64,000 nucleotides of DNA from Diphasiastrum complanatum. Taxonomy: Eukaryota; Streptophyta; Lycopodiopsida; Lycopodiales; Lycopodiaceae. Below, piece by piece: positions 39,304-50,890 of this stretch. The notes beneath the pieces are model-generated. The model was given only the letters and a program-made list of their open reading frames with translations, was not told the origin of the DNA and searched no databases. The stretch is taken from contig CM055114.1 of assembly GCA_029204225.1 (NCBI GenBank), positions 10,627,948 through 10,691,947 on the forward strand. Reading direction: 5' to 3'. A program made the position numbers and the translations under genes. Every line of letters begins with the position of its first letter. Position 1 is the stretch's first letter.

Positions 39304-41485
39304 GTCTGAGGGTATTGTTCCTTGGATCATTTAAAACCTAGATCCATGGGATTATGTACAAACTTGCAATTCATGAAATTGAATTTCGTCAGCAAATTAT
39401 AGAAGTACTTTTGCTAGGTGATATAGAAAAGTCTTTTGCTTCTATCTTTATGGATTTGAATCTCAAGACAATAATGCGCCTCTCCAAGATCTGTTATCTC
39501 GAATTCTTGGGATAGCATCCTCTTAGTATCCTTTGTCAGTCTGATATTGTTGCTAAACAACATCGTATCATCAACGTAGAGTTCGATGATGACAAAGAAT
39601 TGATTGATAGCTTTGAAATATACATTACAGTCTATAGAGCTAGGCTCAAATCCATGATCAATCAAGAATGTATTGATTCAATGAAACCATGCTATGGATG
39701 ATTGCTTCAGATGGTACGAAGCTTTATAGAGTTTGCATACCTGATCTTCTCGACCATTGAGGGTATAGCCTTCGGGTTGGATCATGTAAATGTCCTCCTT
39801 GATAACTCCATTGAGGAATGTTGTTTGTACATCCATCTAGTGTATCTCAAGATCCACAGCAGCAGCATATGATAGTAACAGTCGAATGGAGGTATGCTTG
39901 ACAACCGGACTAAAGGTTTTGAAGTAATCGATATTAAGAATTTGTGATAATTCCCTTGCCATGAGTCGAGCTTTTCTTTTGTCGATATTGCCGTCTACTT
40001 TGTATTTGATCTTAAAGATCCATTTGTAGTAGATTACCTTTTTGTCTGCTGGCAGCTCGGTGACAGTCCATGTGTTGTTCCTCAGCAATGAGTTGTAGTC
40101 CTTGTCCATTGCTTCTTTCCGAAGATCTAAATCAGCCTGTGACATAGCTTTTGCAACTATGGTTGGCTCCTAAATAGAATAGTGAGTGAACTCATCAATA
40201 TATCGGGTTCTTGTTGATCTTCTGGTTGAAGTCTTTGGCTACAAGATTCGACTTTGTATTGGCTGTGCCGGCTGCTCCTGAGTTTCAGCTTCTTCTTCTT
40301 CTTCTTCTTCTTCTAGGTCTGACTATATAGAGTGATTGTTGGAAGAAATCAGTTGTCTTTCGATATGTATCAATTGTCGAGGCAGAAATTGTAGACTGCA
40401 TCTGGTCCTTGCCCTTCAAATCAATAAATTGATCTTCAATGAAAGTCACATACCTGTTAGTAACATCCCTGTTAGTAAAAACTTTATAGGTGTCTATATT
40501 GTACAGTCTATACATTCCATCAAAAGTGCAGTAGCCAACAAAAATAGTTTTGAATGAATGCTCATCTAATTTCTTTTTGTTGTCCTTTGGGACTTGAGCA
40601 TAGGCAGTACATCCGAATACTCACAAATGTTTCATGAAGGCTTGGATCCTGTCTAGACTTCATGAGGGGTTTTGTTGTCAAGGAGGCCTTTAGTTGTACA
40701 TTGATTTTGCATTGTTCTTGAAACAACATGTTGCTAGAATGATTTGGGCAACGAAGCATGAGTTATCATGCATTTGGCAGACTAGACTAAGGTCATGTTC
40801 TTCCTTTTTGCCAATCCATTCAAATGTGGAGAATAGAAAGTAGCAAACTGTTGCTTGATGCCATTGGCCGAGCAATAGTCCTTGAAAATGTTTGAGATGT
40901 ATTCACCGTTGTTGTTGCTCTTGAGAGCTTTGATCTTCTTACCTGTCCGCAACTCATCATTTTCTTTGTATTTCTTGAAGAATTGGAAGGCTTCAGATTT
41001 GTGCTTCAGAAAATATACAATAGTTCTTTTGGAATAGTCATCTATAAAAGTAATAAAGAATTTAGCACCAATCAGTGATGGTGTTTGCATTGGGCCACAT
41101 ATATCAGTATGTACAATGTCTAGCAAATATTTAGATATGTGTTCTTAATTTGACTTAAATGGCCTTCTTGCCTGCTTTCCTATGATACAACTTTGGTACA
41201 CAGGAGGGTCGACAATTCGATAGTCTAAATTGAGAACTGCAGAACGTCTAGACATGTTACCTATTGATACATGATCAAGGTGAACAAGTCTACAATTCCA
41301 AATCAATCCTTTATTAACTATTCTAAACTGCTTCAAGCACAATTAATTATAGAGTTACAATGACTAATCCTATAGAGATATCATTGTCTCTTTCCGAGTG
41401 AAAGAACTCTCATGCTCTTATCAACAATTCGACAGGAATCTACTTGAAACTCTACCTTATGTCCTAAATCTGTAATTTGACTGAC
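39304..41485 (-). mobile_element. Ty1/copia fragment, minus strand: integrase to RT
   Basis: From the right: protease-integrase linker near 41480 (ITDLGHKVEF), integrase 41342-40782 (RLVHLDHVSI, ITFIDDYSKRTIVYFLKHKSEA, LKSNNNGEYISN, NGLAKRKNMTL; the core Asp-Asn-Gly reads NNNGE), the linker with KVFTNRDV, then RT 40145-39414 (NNTWTVTELPADKKVIYYKWIFK, YVDDTMLFSNN). It stops within the RT thumb at 39304, exactly at the end of the B2 LTR. Stops and frameshifts throughout. It is related to the A and B families. Confidence 0.82.
40289..40313. repeat. (CTT)8 microsatellite in copia linker
   Basis: Eight CTT units inside the minus-strand integrase-RT linker; on the coding strand this is an AGA/GAA run. 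Confidence 0.9.
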
Positions 41486-41944
41486 CCCCCAACAGATTTT
41501 CAAGTTTACTTCAATTGGACTTCAAATGACCACATATAACAAATATTGCTATCTATAGATGCCAAAATATGCTCGCATGGTCCATCAGGTGTGATGCACT
41601 CATGGTCCATCAGCTGTAGATGCACTCATGATCAATCCCATTCAAATTAATTCCAACTTGAATAAAAAATAGGCTTAAAACATTCAAAAATTGTCACTTG
41701 TAGTAAGCAACATGAGTTTTTAATCAAGACAACCAACTAATCTGGTAGTCATTCAAAAAATGGACAATGCATGTAGTGATGACTACCCGTATGCTACTCA
41801 TAGCCTCAATATATAAAAATAACAGTAGGCGAGTAAAAGTCCAATTCCTCTCCTCACCCCACCAGCCAAATGAGATGCTTAGGCATTGGGATGTTGGATC
41901 ACCCTTATAGTCCTCCAACAAAAACTCCACCAAATGCTTATTCA
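41486..41944. other. intergenic, nothing recognised
   Basis: No gene. It contains a small imperfect duplication of CATGGTCCATCAG...ATGCACTC at about 41577-41630. Confidence 0.4.
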
Positions 41945-43331
41945 ATGAGCAAATGAGGAGAGCAATGATCAGCTAACTATCGTCCATCAAGAACAGACAC
42001 AAACATTGGCTCATCAGCTTGAACAACTTAAAAAGGAGAGAGATGAGAGTAGAGCACAAGTGCAAAATCTACAAATCCAACTCAAGCAGGCTGAGGATGC
42101 GACTCAACGCAACAAGGAACTAGTTGGCAAACTCAAAGCCACACTAGCTTATGAAAAGAAATCCTATGAAAACTACCAAGCAGATAGCCAATTTCTATTT
42201 GTCAAGTAAAAGCAATTAAAAAATGAGCTCCAAGTTTTGTTCACCATGGAATAATGCCATGGAATGATCCCTCAAGGATTACATCTACCAGCTTGAGCGA
42301 GAGGTCATCCATGCCAAAGTAGCAGGTAGCAAGAAGTATTTGGCACAAAGGAGGTGGTATGAAATACCCAACTTCAACAAGCCCATGCCCATGTTTCCAG
42401 CCTTATCGCCCTCTTTGATCACTATCGTAGTAGAAGAAGACATGTCTACTACACAGAGATTACAAGACAAGCAGACCATCCACTACAAGAGATGATTTGC
42501 ACAATTCATTCATCTAGCAAAGAATATCCAAACCCGCCAAGAAGTAGAACTTGTCGTTTGAGATACTTAAATGGCCACTCTTTGTGCCATGCTGCAAGAG
42601 GATGAACAACAACTGAAGGCTATTAAGACAAAGCTTTGCTTTCTCAAGAAGCGATTCATCAATGTTCTAGAGTCTTCCATCGCTCTAGATGGTAGCAATC
42701 CTCTCATATTCTATTATCTTATTAGACTAGCTTTCCCCTTTATTTTCTTCAAGGCCTCTATGCCATTATTAAATTTTCTACAAGAGTGTAGATTCACACT
42801 AGAATTAGATCATATGCAAGACACCCCCCCCCCCCCCCCCCCTCTTCATTTATCCTCTCACCTTCGTGCTATGCATCAAAGTATTACCCACTACAAGTAT
42901 CGGAGAAAGCATTCGACACATTGATGGAACATGTCAAGCATTGTCATGACACCCTCGCCTCTCTTTCTTCCATCCTCCAACAAATATACACTCATCTCCA
43001 AACCCTCTACGCTAAAACTCATCAGTACAATTCTGTCACTCTCATCTAGTGCTACAATTTTGCAATGACCCACTACAAGTCTGTCCTTCAAGCTCTCTCA
43101 ATTCACCAACCTGGCAGGATCTCCAATTTCCTCTTCATCAAATCCATTGACACCATCAACTACCATCAATTTCAGCTTATTTTCTCTCTCTTTGACCTTT
43201 ACACTAGTGACAATGAACCATATACCAAGATGTTCAATACAAGTGCCAGGCTAGTAATTTCCTCAATACCCTCAACGTTGGTATCACCATACCCTCAATG
43301 TGCCATCCTCGGAGCAACTGGACTTATTTTT
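41945..43331 (+). pseudogene. decayed coiled-coil ORF, left piece
   Basis: A series of plus-strand segments in shifting frames. 42006-42209 encodes a strongly heptad-like, Glu/Lys/Gln-rich stretch (LEQLKKERDESRAQVQNLQI), probably a coiled coil. Then come LKDYIYQLEREVIHAKVAGSKKYLAQRRWYE (42271-42360), MATLCAMLQEDEQQLKAIK (42571) and HYKSVLQALSIHQPGRIS (43065-43120), to CAILGATGLIF before the F insertion. Stops and frameshifts mark it as broken. I do not recognise the family; it could be a gag-like or unknown repeat protein. The reading appears to continue after F at 59676. Confidence 0.45.
42825..42842. repeat. homopolymer C tract
   Basis: About 18 consecutive C inside the decayed coiled-coil ORF, encoding Pro-Pro-Pro. 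It is a likely source of length variation and read error. Confidence 0.9.
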
Positions 43332-44191
43332 TGTGAAGAATTGTAAAACATATCTATCTTATGTATGTTGATTTTGGGGGTTCTACGCATGTAAATTGAT
43401 TGTACATATTCAAGGTGTGTGAATTGAGCACATATCCTTGTAGAATAGGACGAGTTTGGGTTAGGTAGATCAAGTTCCAATGACATGCATAAATTCTAGT
43501 TGGTATAGTATGACATGAAACAATGTTCATAATGTCTAGATTGACATGTATGTAGATTTACACATGGAAATGGTCTAATATGACTTTGTAGAAACTCGAG
43601 CCATCATAAATGCATTGTGTCCTAAGTTTCCATTGTGACATAAATTGCATGCAAATATAGTAATGGACACATGCATGTAGGTTTGTATTTGTCTAGTTGA
43701 GAAATTGACATTTGGAGAAAGTAGGTAGAAGTTAGGTGCAATTTCTACATGCATATTGTTAGGTGTCAATATAGTGGTAGTTTACACTTGAATAGGTGTA
43801 GGAAATGCATTGAATGCTAGTAGTACCACGAATTTAGGCTCTCGTATATATGAACATATGGTTCTCATTCATTTCTAATGATGAATCAAGCTTTGGTAAG
43901 GTCATAATGTCAAAATTGGATCTCATGGTATTTTGCTTGTAATTGTATTCTCTCTCTAACTCGAGATTGGTGTCTTCTTCATACATTATTATGCTTGTGT
44001 AATTTCTCTATTTGTGAGGAATTAATGTAGCTTTGATCTATAGCATTCTAGATTGTGATCTAGCCTCAGATCTGTTGGTAGATTGTAGTATTACTCTGCA
44101 GATGATCTGTGTGCTACCATAAAGCATGGTAAAGATCATTCACACTTTTGTTGTGGTTCCCCACATGTGTGAAGCTCTTGGATTTTTCACA
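43332..44191 (+). repeat. 5' LTR of F
   Basis: 860 bp ending TTTTTCACA at the PBS. CACATGTGTG is present near its end (about 44163). Confidence 0.88.
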
Positions 44192-44205
44192 TGGTATCAG
44201 AGCCA

Positions 44206-44858
44206 TGTGAAAAATTGTCAACTAGTAGTATTTTCCTAACTTGAGATTTTGTAGGCCTATGGCCAAATAAAAGTTAGAGATAGGTTCATACATGTATGTA
44301 GAGGCCCAAAGTATGTGTACACTACTTTTGAGGTCACATTAATTAGAGGAGGTCGAGTGTGGAGCTCTTCTATTGGCTCATAATTTGGTGCATTCCTATT
44401 TGACCAAATTTCTAGGTATATGGGTGAATCCTATTGGACCCCAATTTTAGCCTATCATAAGACAAGTGGCCAAGAGGCACTATGGCTGCTATAAATAGCC
44501 ATCTCCACGAGTATGTACACATCTCATTTTCATTCTATTGAATGAATGTTATGCTCTTTGAAGGTCCATCTTCTTCTCTCTCACTTTTTTGTTCATATCT
44601 TGCATTCTAGCCACTAGAATTGTGATTTCTTTGTTGCTATGGCTTCACACGTGTGAAATGCAGGTTGTAGGCTCTGAAGTACGGACAGGGACAGCAAGTT
44701 TCTGTTTGTGGAAGCTTATGATCAGATTTTGATGTTTAGTTGATGTTTAGTATGCTTAACATCACAATTTCTATCATTTTTTCAATCTAGATGTGCATAA
44801 CTTCCATGGCCAAGATCTTTATGAAACTTTAGCATCTTTTGGATCTGAGTTTTTCACA
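44206..44858 (+). repeat. 5' LTR of C1
   Basis: TGTGAAAAATTG to TTTTTCACA. TATAAATA at 44490-44497 is the likely core promoter; the palindrome TCACACGTGTGA is at 44645-44656, downstream of it. Confidence 0.95.
44490..44497 (+). promoter_or_regulatory. TATA box of C1 5' LTR
   Basis: TATAAATA in a GC-richer context (GGCTGCTATAAATAGCC), 285 bp into the LTR. The identical site in the 3' LTR is at 49698-49705. Confidence 0.6.
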
Positions 44859-44870
44859 TGGTATCAGAGC
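44859..44870 (+). other. primer-binding site of C1
   Basis: TGGTATCAGAGC directly abutting the LTR; initiator tRNA-Met priming. A 597-bp untranslated leader follows before the gag-pol start. Confidence 0.92.
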
Positions 44871-45467
44871 ATTAGGCGGCCAAATGTGCAGGTTTTGCCA
44901 GATTTAGAAGAGATTTGTGGGCGAGTTTGCTTTTGTAGCATTCCAATCAAGTTTCTAGCTAAAAATCTTGTTGATTTATGTGTAGAAATTGGATCTTTGT
45001 GATCAAAACATCATTTGTATGCATTTCAATTGAAGTAGGGCGAATTCCCTCTGTACTTATCAGAATAAGGAGACAAAAATTGTTTTGGAAAGAGGGAGAT
45101 GCAAGATCCAACAAGATCCTATTAGTTTTCCATTCTAGCATATAGTTTTTTGATTCAATTTCTTGCTTCTTCATGTCAAAAACTTCAAAATTGATGTAAC
45201 CCTCTGATTTTCAGTTTGCTGAATGATTCAAGAGTGTATTTCAATCTTAGGAGTGAGGGAAAAGCAAGTATATTGAGGTTTGGTCTTGGTTTGATCAAGA
45301 AATCATAAAACTAGTGGCTAAAATTAAGGAAAAAGTGAGGAAAAGAGAGAAAAAGTAAGGTTTTAGGTTCCAAATCTTTGTGATTTCTTCTTGTGTTTCA
45401 TTTGTTGATTCAAGAGAGTGCTTAGTGCATTGGAACAGGTCAAAGATCATAGATCAATCATTGCAAC

Positions 45468-48400
45468 ATGGCTACAAATGGAGGCTACATGTTGGAAAGC
45501 AATGATAGGCTTACCTCCCTCAACTATTCTACTTGGAAAGTAAGGATGGAGTCTTTGCTTGAGATGAATGAGTTGATGGATATTGTTGTAGGTGTGGAGG
45601 AGAGACCTTTGGCACCTCAAGAACAATTGAGGTATGACAAGAGGGCAAAGAAAGCCCTTCACATGATCAAGATGAATGTGACAAATGAGCTTATCAAAGA
45701 GGTTGGTAAGTGCACATCATCTAGTGAAGCTTGGGAAGCCTTGAAGAAGGTTTATGAATCCAAGTCTACTTCTAGAGTGTTGACTTTAAGAAGGCAAATC
45801 TTTTCTTGTATGCAAAAGAAGAGTGAGAATGGACATGCTTTTGTTTTGAGAGTTAAAGCATTGAATGATGAGTTAGCATGCATTAATGATGGCATAAATA
45901 ATGAGGAGCTTGTTCAAGTGATTCTCAATGGCTTGTTGGATGATCATGCTAATCTTGTTCAAAGTTATGCTATCCAAAAATGTTTACCAAGTGTTGGAGA
46001 CTTGCAAGAGGTCTTGTTGGCTGAAGAATTCAGGTTGCAAGCAAGAGTGGGAGCATCTTCTACATCTCAAGGAGGAGAAGAGGAGGCAATGTTCTCTAAA
46101 GGCAAGTTCAAGGGCAAAGGTAAAAGCAATTGGTCTAAAGGGCAAGACCAAGGTGAGCACTCTACTTTTGGCAAAAAGAAGGATAGATCTAAGCTAAAAT
46201 GTTTCTATTGTGGAGTCAAAGGGCATTTTGCTAGTGATTGTTTTAAGAAAAAGAGGGATCAAGGGGAAAAGCAAACCAATCTAACTATTGATGAGGGTGG
46301 AGATGAGCTTCTTTCAAATGATGCTTTTGTTATGTCATCTTGCTTGTTGGCTAATCATGGAGACATTGATCCTTGGTGGATTGATAGTGGAGCCACTTCT
46401 CATATGACATATCATAAAGAGTATTTTTCATCTTTAATGGCATTTGATGGTGATAGGAAGGTAATCTATACCGCAAATGATGGTGAGTGTGCAATCAAGG
46501 GGATTGGCACAATTCCTATTTCACTTTCTACAAATAGGAATATAGAATTGAAAGATGTTTTGCTCATTCCATCCATTACCAAGAACTTACTTAGTGTAAG
46601 CCAAATGCTTGACAAAGGATTCAAAGTTGAGTTTGATGGTGATGCTTGCTTGATCAAAAAGGGGTGTAGTATCATTGCAAAAGGGAAAAGGCAAGGGAAA
46701 TTGTTCAAGCTTGATGCATGTGTTGTTGCTAACCAAGTTGGATGCATGGCAAATGAACAAATGTCAATTCAAGAGGTATGGCATAAAAGGATGGGACATC
46801 TCAACTACAAGGCCTTGGAGGTAATAGCCAAAAAGGAGGTAGTAAGGGGACTTCCCAAGTCTCTTACTTGCTTGAATCATGTTTGTGAAGAATGTGCTTT
46901 GTCTAAATCACATAGATTGCCATATACTAGATCTATATCTAGATCTAAGATGCCTTTTTCTCTCTTGCATTCGGATATTCATGGTGTTACTACAATTAGC
47001 AATGGAGGTGCTAAGATGTATGTAACTTTCATTGATGATTTTAGTAGATTTTGTTGGGTTTATCTACTAAAGAGCAAGGATGAGGTGTTTGATGTGTTTG
47101 TCAAGTTCAAAGTTGCTATTGAGACTCAATTTACAACCAAAATCAAATGCTTGAGGAGCGACAATGGTGGTGAATACATTTCTAACAAATTCAAAGCCTT
47201 TTGCGATGAGCATGGGATCAAGAGGGAGTACACATGTCCAAGAACACCACAACAAAATGGTGTGGCCGAGAGGAAGAATAGAACCTTGTGTGAGAGTGCA
47301 AAGGCAATGAGATTGAATGCTAATCTTCCTAAACCTTTTTGGAGTGATGCTTTGTTGTGTGCAAATTTCCTATGCAATAGATGGCCAAGTGTTGTATTGG
47401 AAGGAAAAACCCCTTTTGAAGCTTTGTTTGGTACGAAGCCTAATGTCAAGTTTCTAAGAACTTTTGGATGCATTTGCTACTTCAACATTACTCTTGATGA
47501 TAGAACTAAGGAGGATCCATCTTCAAGAAAGGGCATTTTTGTTGGTTATAGTGAAGTAAGCAAAGCATATAGGATTTATGTTCCTTCAATCAAGAAAGTG
47601 TTCACAAGTAGGGATGTCATTTTTGATGAAAGTAACATTCCAAAAGTTGTTTCAAGTGATGATGGTGTTGTTGCAACTAATGTGCTTGATGACAATGGAG
47701 TTGATGACACATTGGATGAGGATGTTGAAGAAGCCTCTTCAAGTCAAATTCCAAGGAGAACTCCAAGGCATAAAGTGAAACCCTCAAGGCTCACTTATGA
47801 TGGCAAAGGTAAGCAAGTGGTGGATGGATCCAACTATGCTTTCCTAACTTCTTTTGATGTACCTTCATGTGTAGATGAAGCAAGGCAAGAAGAGGAATGG
47901 ATCCAAGCAATGGATCTTGAGTTTGAAGCACTTATGAAGAACAACACATGGAGATTGGTGGAGCTTCCAAAGGGCAAAAGTGCAATTGGATGCAAATGGA
48001 TCTTCAAGGTAAAGACAAATCAAGATGGATCTATCAACAAGTTGAAGGCAAGGTTGGTGGCTAAAGGTTATGCTCAAGAGCATGGCATTGACTATGAGGA
48101 AACCTTTGCACCCGTGGCAAAGATGGTGAGCATAAGAGTAATCATTTCCCTTGCAACTCTTTATGGATGGGATCTTTGGCAATTAGACATTTCTAATGCT
48201 TTCTTGAATGGTGATCTTGAAGAGGAAGTCTACATGGAGCAACCCGAGAGCTATGTTTCTCATAGCAAGCCTAATCATGTGTGTTTTCTACAAAAAAGTT
48301 TGTATGGTCTTAAGCAAGCACCAAGGAGTTGGTATGCTAGGCTTAACTCTTTTCTACTTTCTCAAAACTTCACTATGAGTGAGTATGATCATTCACTTTA

Positions 48401-49418
48401 CTTTAGAATTAGTGCTAATGATGTTACAATCCTTCTAATTTATGTGGATGACATTATTTTAAGTGGAGGGAACAAGGAAGATATAGAAGATATCAAGAAA
48501 GCACTAAAAAAGGAATTTGAAGTGCATGATCTTGGTCTTTTGAGCTATATCTTAGGAATAGAAGTAATTAGAACTTCTCAAATCACTTTTATTTCACAAG
48601 AGAAGTATGCTATTTCTATTCTCAATAGATTTCATATGGTAGATGCAAATCCTATTGATACACCTATGGAATCACATGTAAAGCTAACTATAAGAGGTAA
48701 TGAAAGATCCTTCGAGGACATTACTCTCTATAGGAAGCTAATAGGTTCTCTTATATATCTAACCATCACAAGACCTGATTTATCTTATTGTGTTGGTAGA
48801 TTAAGCCAATTCATGCAAGATCCTAGCATAGAACATTGGAAACTAGGAAAGAGGATCTTGAGATACATCTCGGGAACAAAAGATTTTGGCATTGTTTATA
48901 GAGGCTCATCACCTAACTTATTTGGTTTTTCAGATTCAGATTTTGCAGGAGACCTTATGGATAGAAAATCCATAAATGCACATGCTATTTTCATAGGTGA
49001 TGGAGCTATCTCATGGATGTCGAAGAAACAAGCAACTATATCACTTTCTTCTAGTGAGGCCGAGTACAAAGCTTTGACATCATGCACAAAGGAGATGGTG
49101 TGGATCAAGAGGATGATTATGGAGCTTCATTTGCTGGATTTTTCAGAGAGTCCAATCATCTTTTGTGACAACCTTTCAGCCCAAAGTCTAGCAAGCAATC
49201 CGGTTTTCCATGCAAGGAGCAAACATATCGAGGTGGCTTACCATTTTGTGAGAGAACAAGTGTTGGCAAAAGAGATCAAGCTTGAACATGTCCCATCAAA
49301 GGAATGTGTGGCTGATATCTTTACCAAAGCATTGGGAAAGGACTTATTTTTCAAGCATAGAACAAGTCTTGGTGTACTTTCTAAATCTATGCTAAAACTA
49401 GTTGAAGAGGGAGTGTGA
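45468..49418 (+). CDS. C1 gag-pol polyprotein, 1316 aa, intact
   Basis: One ORF from ATG at 45468 (MATNGGYMLE) to TGA at 49416. Order: gag with the plant copia N-terminal domain (NYSTWKVRMESLL, 20-33); CCHC zinc knuckle C245-C248-H253-C258; aspartic protease D306-S-G-A; integrase zinc-binding region near 440-480 (HKRMGHLN ... CEECAL) and DDE residues D523, D565, E601 (35 residues between the last two); RT with D907 and YVDD at 992-995; RNase H with D1156, E1197, D1234. All catalytic residues are present and no stop or frameshift occurs. The integrase-before-RT order defines Ty1/copia. The last codons overlap the 3' LTR: the TGA lies within its opening TGTGA. Function is inferred from completeness. 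Confidence 0.96.
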   Translation: MATNGGYMLESNDRLTSLNYSTWKVRMESLLEMNELMDIVVGVEERPLAPQEQLRYDKRAKKALHMIKMNVTNELIKEVGKCTSSSEAWEALKKVYESKSTSRVLTLRRQIFSCMQKKSENGHAFVLRVKALNDELACINDGINNEELVQVILNGLLDDHANLVQSYAIQKCLPSVGDLQEVLLAEEFRLQARVGASSTSQGGEEEAMFSKGKFKGKGKSNWSKGQDQGEHSTFGKKKDRSKLKCFYCGVKGHFASDCFKKKRDQGEKQTNLTIDEGGDELLSNDAFVMSSCLLANHGDIDPWWIDSGATSHMTYHKEYFSSLMAFDGDRKVIYTANDGECAIKGIGTIPISLSTNRNIELKDVLLIPSITKNLLSVSQMLDKGFKVEFDGDACLIKKGCSIIAKGKRQGKLFKLDACVVANQVGCMANEQMSIQEVWHKRMGHLNYKALEVIAKKEVVRGLPKSLTCLNHVCEECALSKSHRLPYTRSISRSKMPFSLLHSDIHGVTTISNGGAKMYVTFIDDFSRFCWVYLLKSKDEVFDVFVKFKVAIETQFTTKIKCLRSDNGGEYISNKFKAFCDEHGIKREYTCPRTPQQNGVAERKNRTLCESAKAMRLNANLPKPFWSDALLCANFLCNRWPSVVLEGKTPFEALFGTKPNVKFLRTFGCICYFNITLDDRTKEDPSSRKGIFVGYSEVSKAYRIYVPSIKKVFTSRDVIFDESNIPKVVSSDDGVVATNVLDDNGVDDTLDEDVEEASSSQIPRRTPRHKVKPSRLTYDGKGKQVVDGSNYAFLTSFDVPSCVDEARQEEEWIQAMDLEFEALMKNNTWRLVELPKGKSAIGCKWIFKVKTNQDGSINKLKARLVAKGYAQEHGIDYEETFAPVAKMVSIRVIISLATLYGWDLWQLDISNAFLNGDLEEEVYMEQPESYVSHSKPNHVCFLQKSLYGLKQAPRSWYARLNSFLLSQNFTMSEYDHSLYFRISANDVTILLIYVDDIILSGGNKEDIEDIKKALKKEFEVHDLGLLSYILGIEVIRTSQITFISQEKYAISILNRFHMVDANPIDTPMESHVKLTIRGNERSFEDITLYRKLIGSLIYLTITRPDLSYCVGRLSQFMQDPSIEHWKLGKRILRYISGTKDFGIVYRGSSPNLFGFSDSDFAGDLMDRKSINAHAIFIGDGAISWMSKKQATISLSSSEAEYKALTSCTKEMVWIKRMIMELHLLDFSESPIIFCDNLSAQSLASNPVFHARSKHIEVAYHFVREQVLAKEIKLEHVPSKECVADIFTKALGKDLFFKHRTSLGVLSKSMLKLVEEGV

Positions 49419-50066
49419 AAAATTGTCAACTAGTAGTATTTTCCTAACTTGAGATTTTGTAGGCCTATGGCCAAATAAAAGTTAGAGATAGGTTCATACA
49501 TGTATGTAGAGGCCCAAAGTATGTGTACACTACTTTTGAGGTCACATTAATTAGAGGAGGTCGAGTGTGGAGCTCTTCTATTGGCTCATAATTTGGTGCA
49601 TTCCTATTTGACCAAATTTCTAGGTATATGGGTGAATCCTATTGGACCCCAATTTTAGCCTATCATAAGACAAGTGGCCAAGAGGCACTATGGCTGCTAT
49701 AAATAGCCATCTCCACGAGTATGTACACATCTCATTTTCATTCTATTGAATGAATGTTATGCTCTTTGAAGGTCCATCTTCTTCTCTCTCACTTTTTTGT
49801 TCATATCTTGCATTCTAGCCACTAGAATTGTGATTTCTTTGTTGCTATGGCTTCACACGTGTGAAATGCAGGTTGTAGGCTCTGAAGTACGGACAGGGAC
49901 AGCAAGTTTCTGTTTGTGGAAGCTTATGATCAGATTTTGATGTTTAGTTGATGTTTAGTATGCTTAACATCACAATTTCTATCATTTTTTCAATCTAGAT
50001 GTGCATAACTTCCATGGCCAAGATCTTTATGAAACTTTAGCATCTTTTGGATCTGAGTTTTTCACA
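49414..50066 (+). repeat. 3' LTR of C1
   Basis: 653 bp, no difference from the 5' LTR found on reading. Palindrome TCACACGTGTGA at 49853-49864. Followed by the AGCCA target duplication. Confidence 0.95.
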
Positions 50067-50075
50067 AGCCATACT

Positions 50076-50890
50076 TGTGAAAAATGCAAAAATGAGGCCA
50101 AAAATCTTGTATATAGGATGATTACACATGTGTGGAGCTTGTTCCCACGTGCGAAAATAGTGTACTTGTCATGTACCATAATCATATAGGTTGTACATAT
50201 GATTTAATTCAAGTTCTAGTGGCGCCAAAAACTAGTTTTCTAGACATATGACACATGGCATCAATCTATTGATTGCATGAGCCACATCCTTTGGTTAGGT
50301 GTCACATCCCATGTGTAGAGGACAGCTCACATGTGTGGAATAAGCTGAAGTAGACGAATTTTGACTTCTAGAAGATTTTCAAGTAGATCTCCATATAGAA
50401 GAAAAATGGACCAAAAGTGCTCAAAATAGAAGGTTTTGTCCAAGTGTCAGTTTTGCATGATGAATCATCATATGACAAAGCACCTTCACACATGTGGGAT
50501 CAAAGGGATGATCAGTACCACGAGCTTCCACTTATTGTATATATAGAGCCACATTCGGCCATAATCATTGTGAGACACCAATTTTGGTTCTGGAAGCAAT
50601 TTTGAGTGATTCTCTCCATTTGTCTACATTTGTTTTGATTGTTTTGAGGTTCTATCAATGTGTACTTAATTTTCAGGTTGGAGTCCGTACTCAGACAGGG
50701 TTTCACATGTGGGAAACCAAAATGTACACCTACCTTCAATTAGTGATTGTTCTTGTTAGGATTTTGTGTCTAGAATTGATCTAGATTGATCTTAATCTCA
50801 AGTAGATTGATAGATCAAGTATCTGACAACCAATCCCTCTTGAGGATCAGATTAGGATCCACTCTTGGTCCTTTTTGTACTTGTTTCACA
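50076..50890 (+). repeat. 5' LTR of D1
   Basis: 815 bp. A TATATATAG box is near 50538-50546. Contains several CACATGTG elements (for example ACACATGTGTGG near 50125). Ends TTTCACA. Confidence 0.85.

Larger units (their letters stand above)
44206..50066 (+). mobile_element. Ty1/copia element C1, intact and probably recent
   Basis: 5861 bp. LTRs at 44206-44858 and 49414-50066, each 653 bp and identical as far as I can read. Target duplication AGCCA is perfect (44201-44205 and 50067-50071). PBS TGGTATCAGAGC at 44859-44870, polypurine tract GAAGAGGGAG ending at 49413, and a single uninterrupted ORF. It has every part needed for autonomous transposition. It sits inside the PBS of F. Confidence 0.97.
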
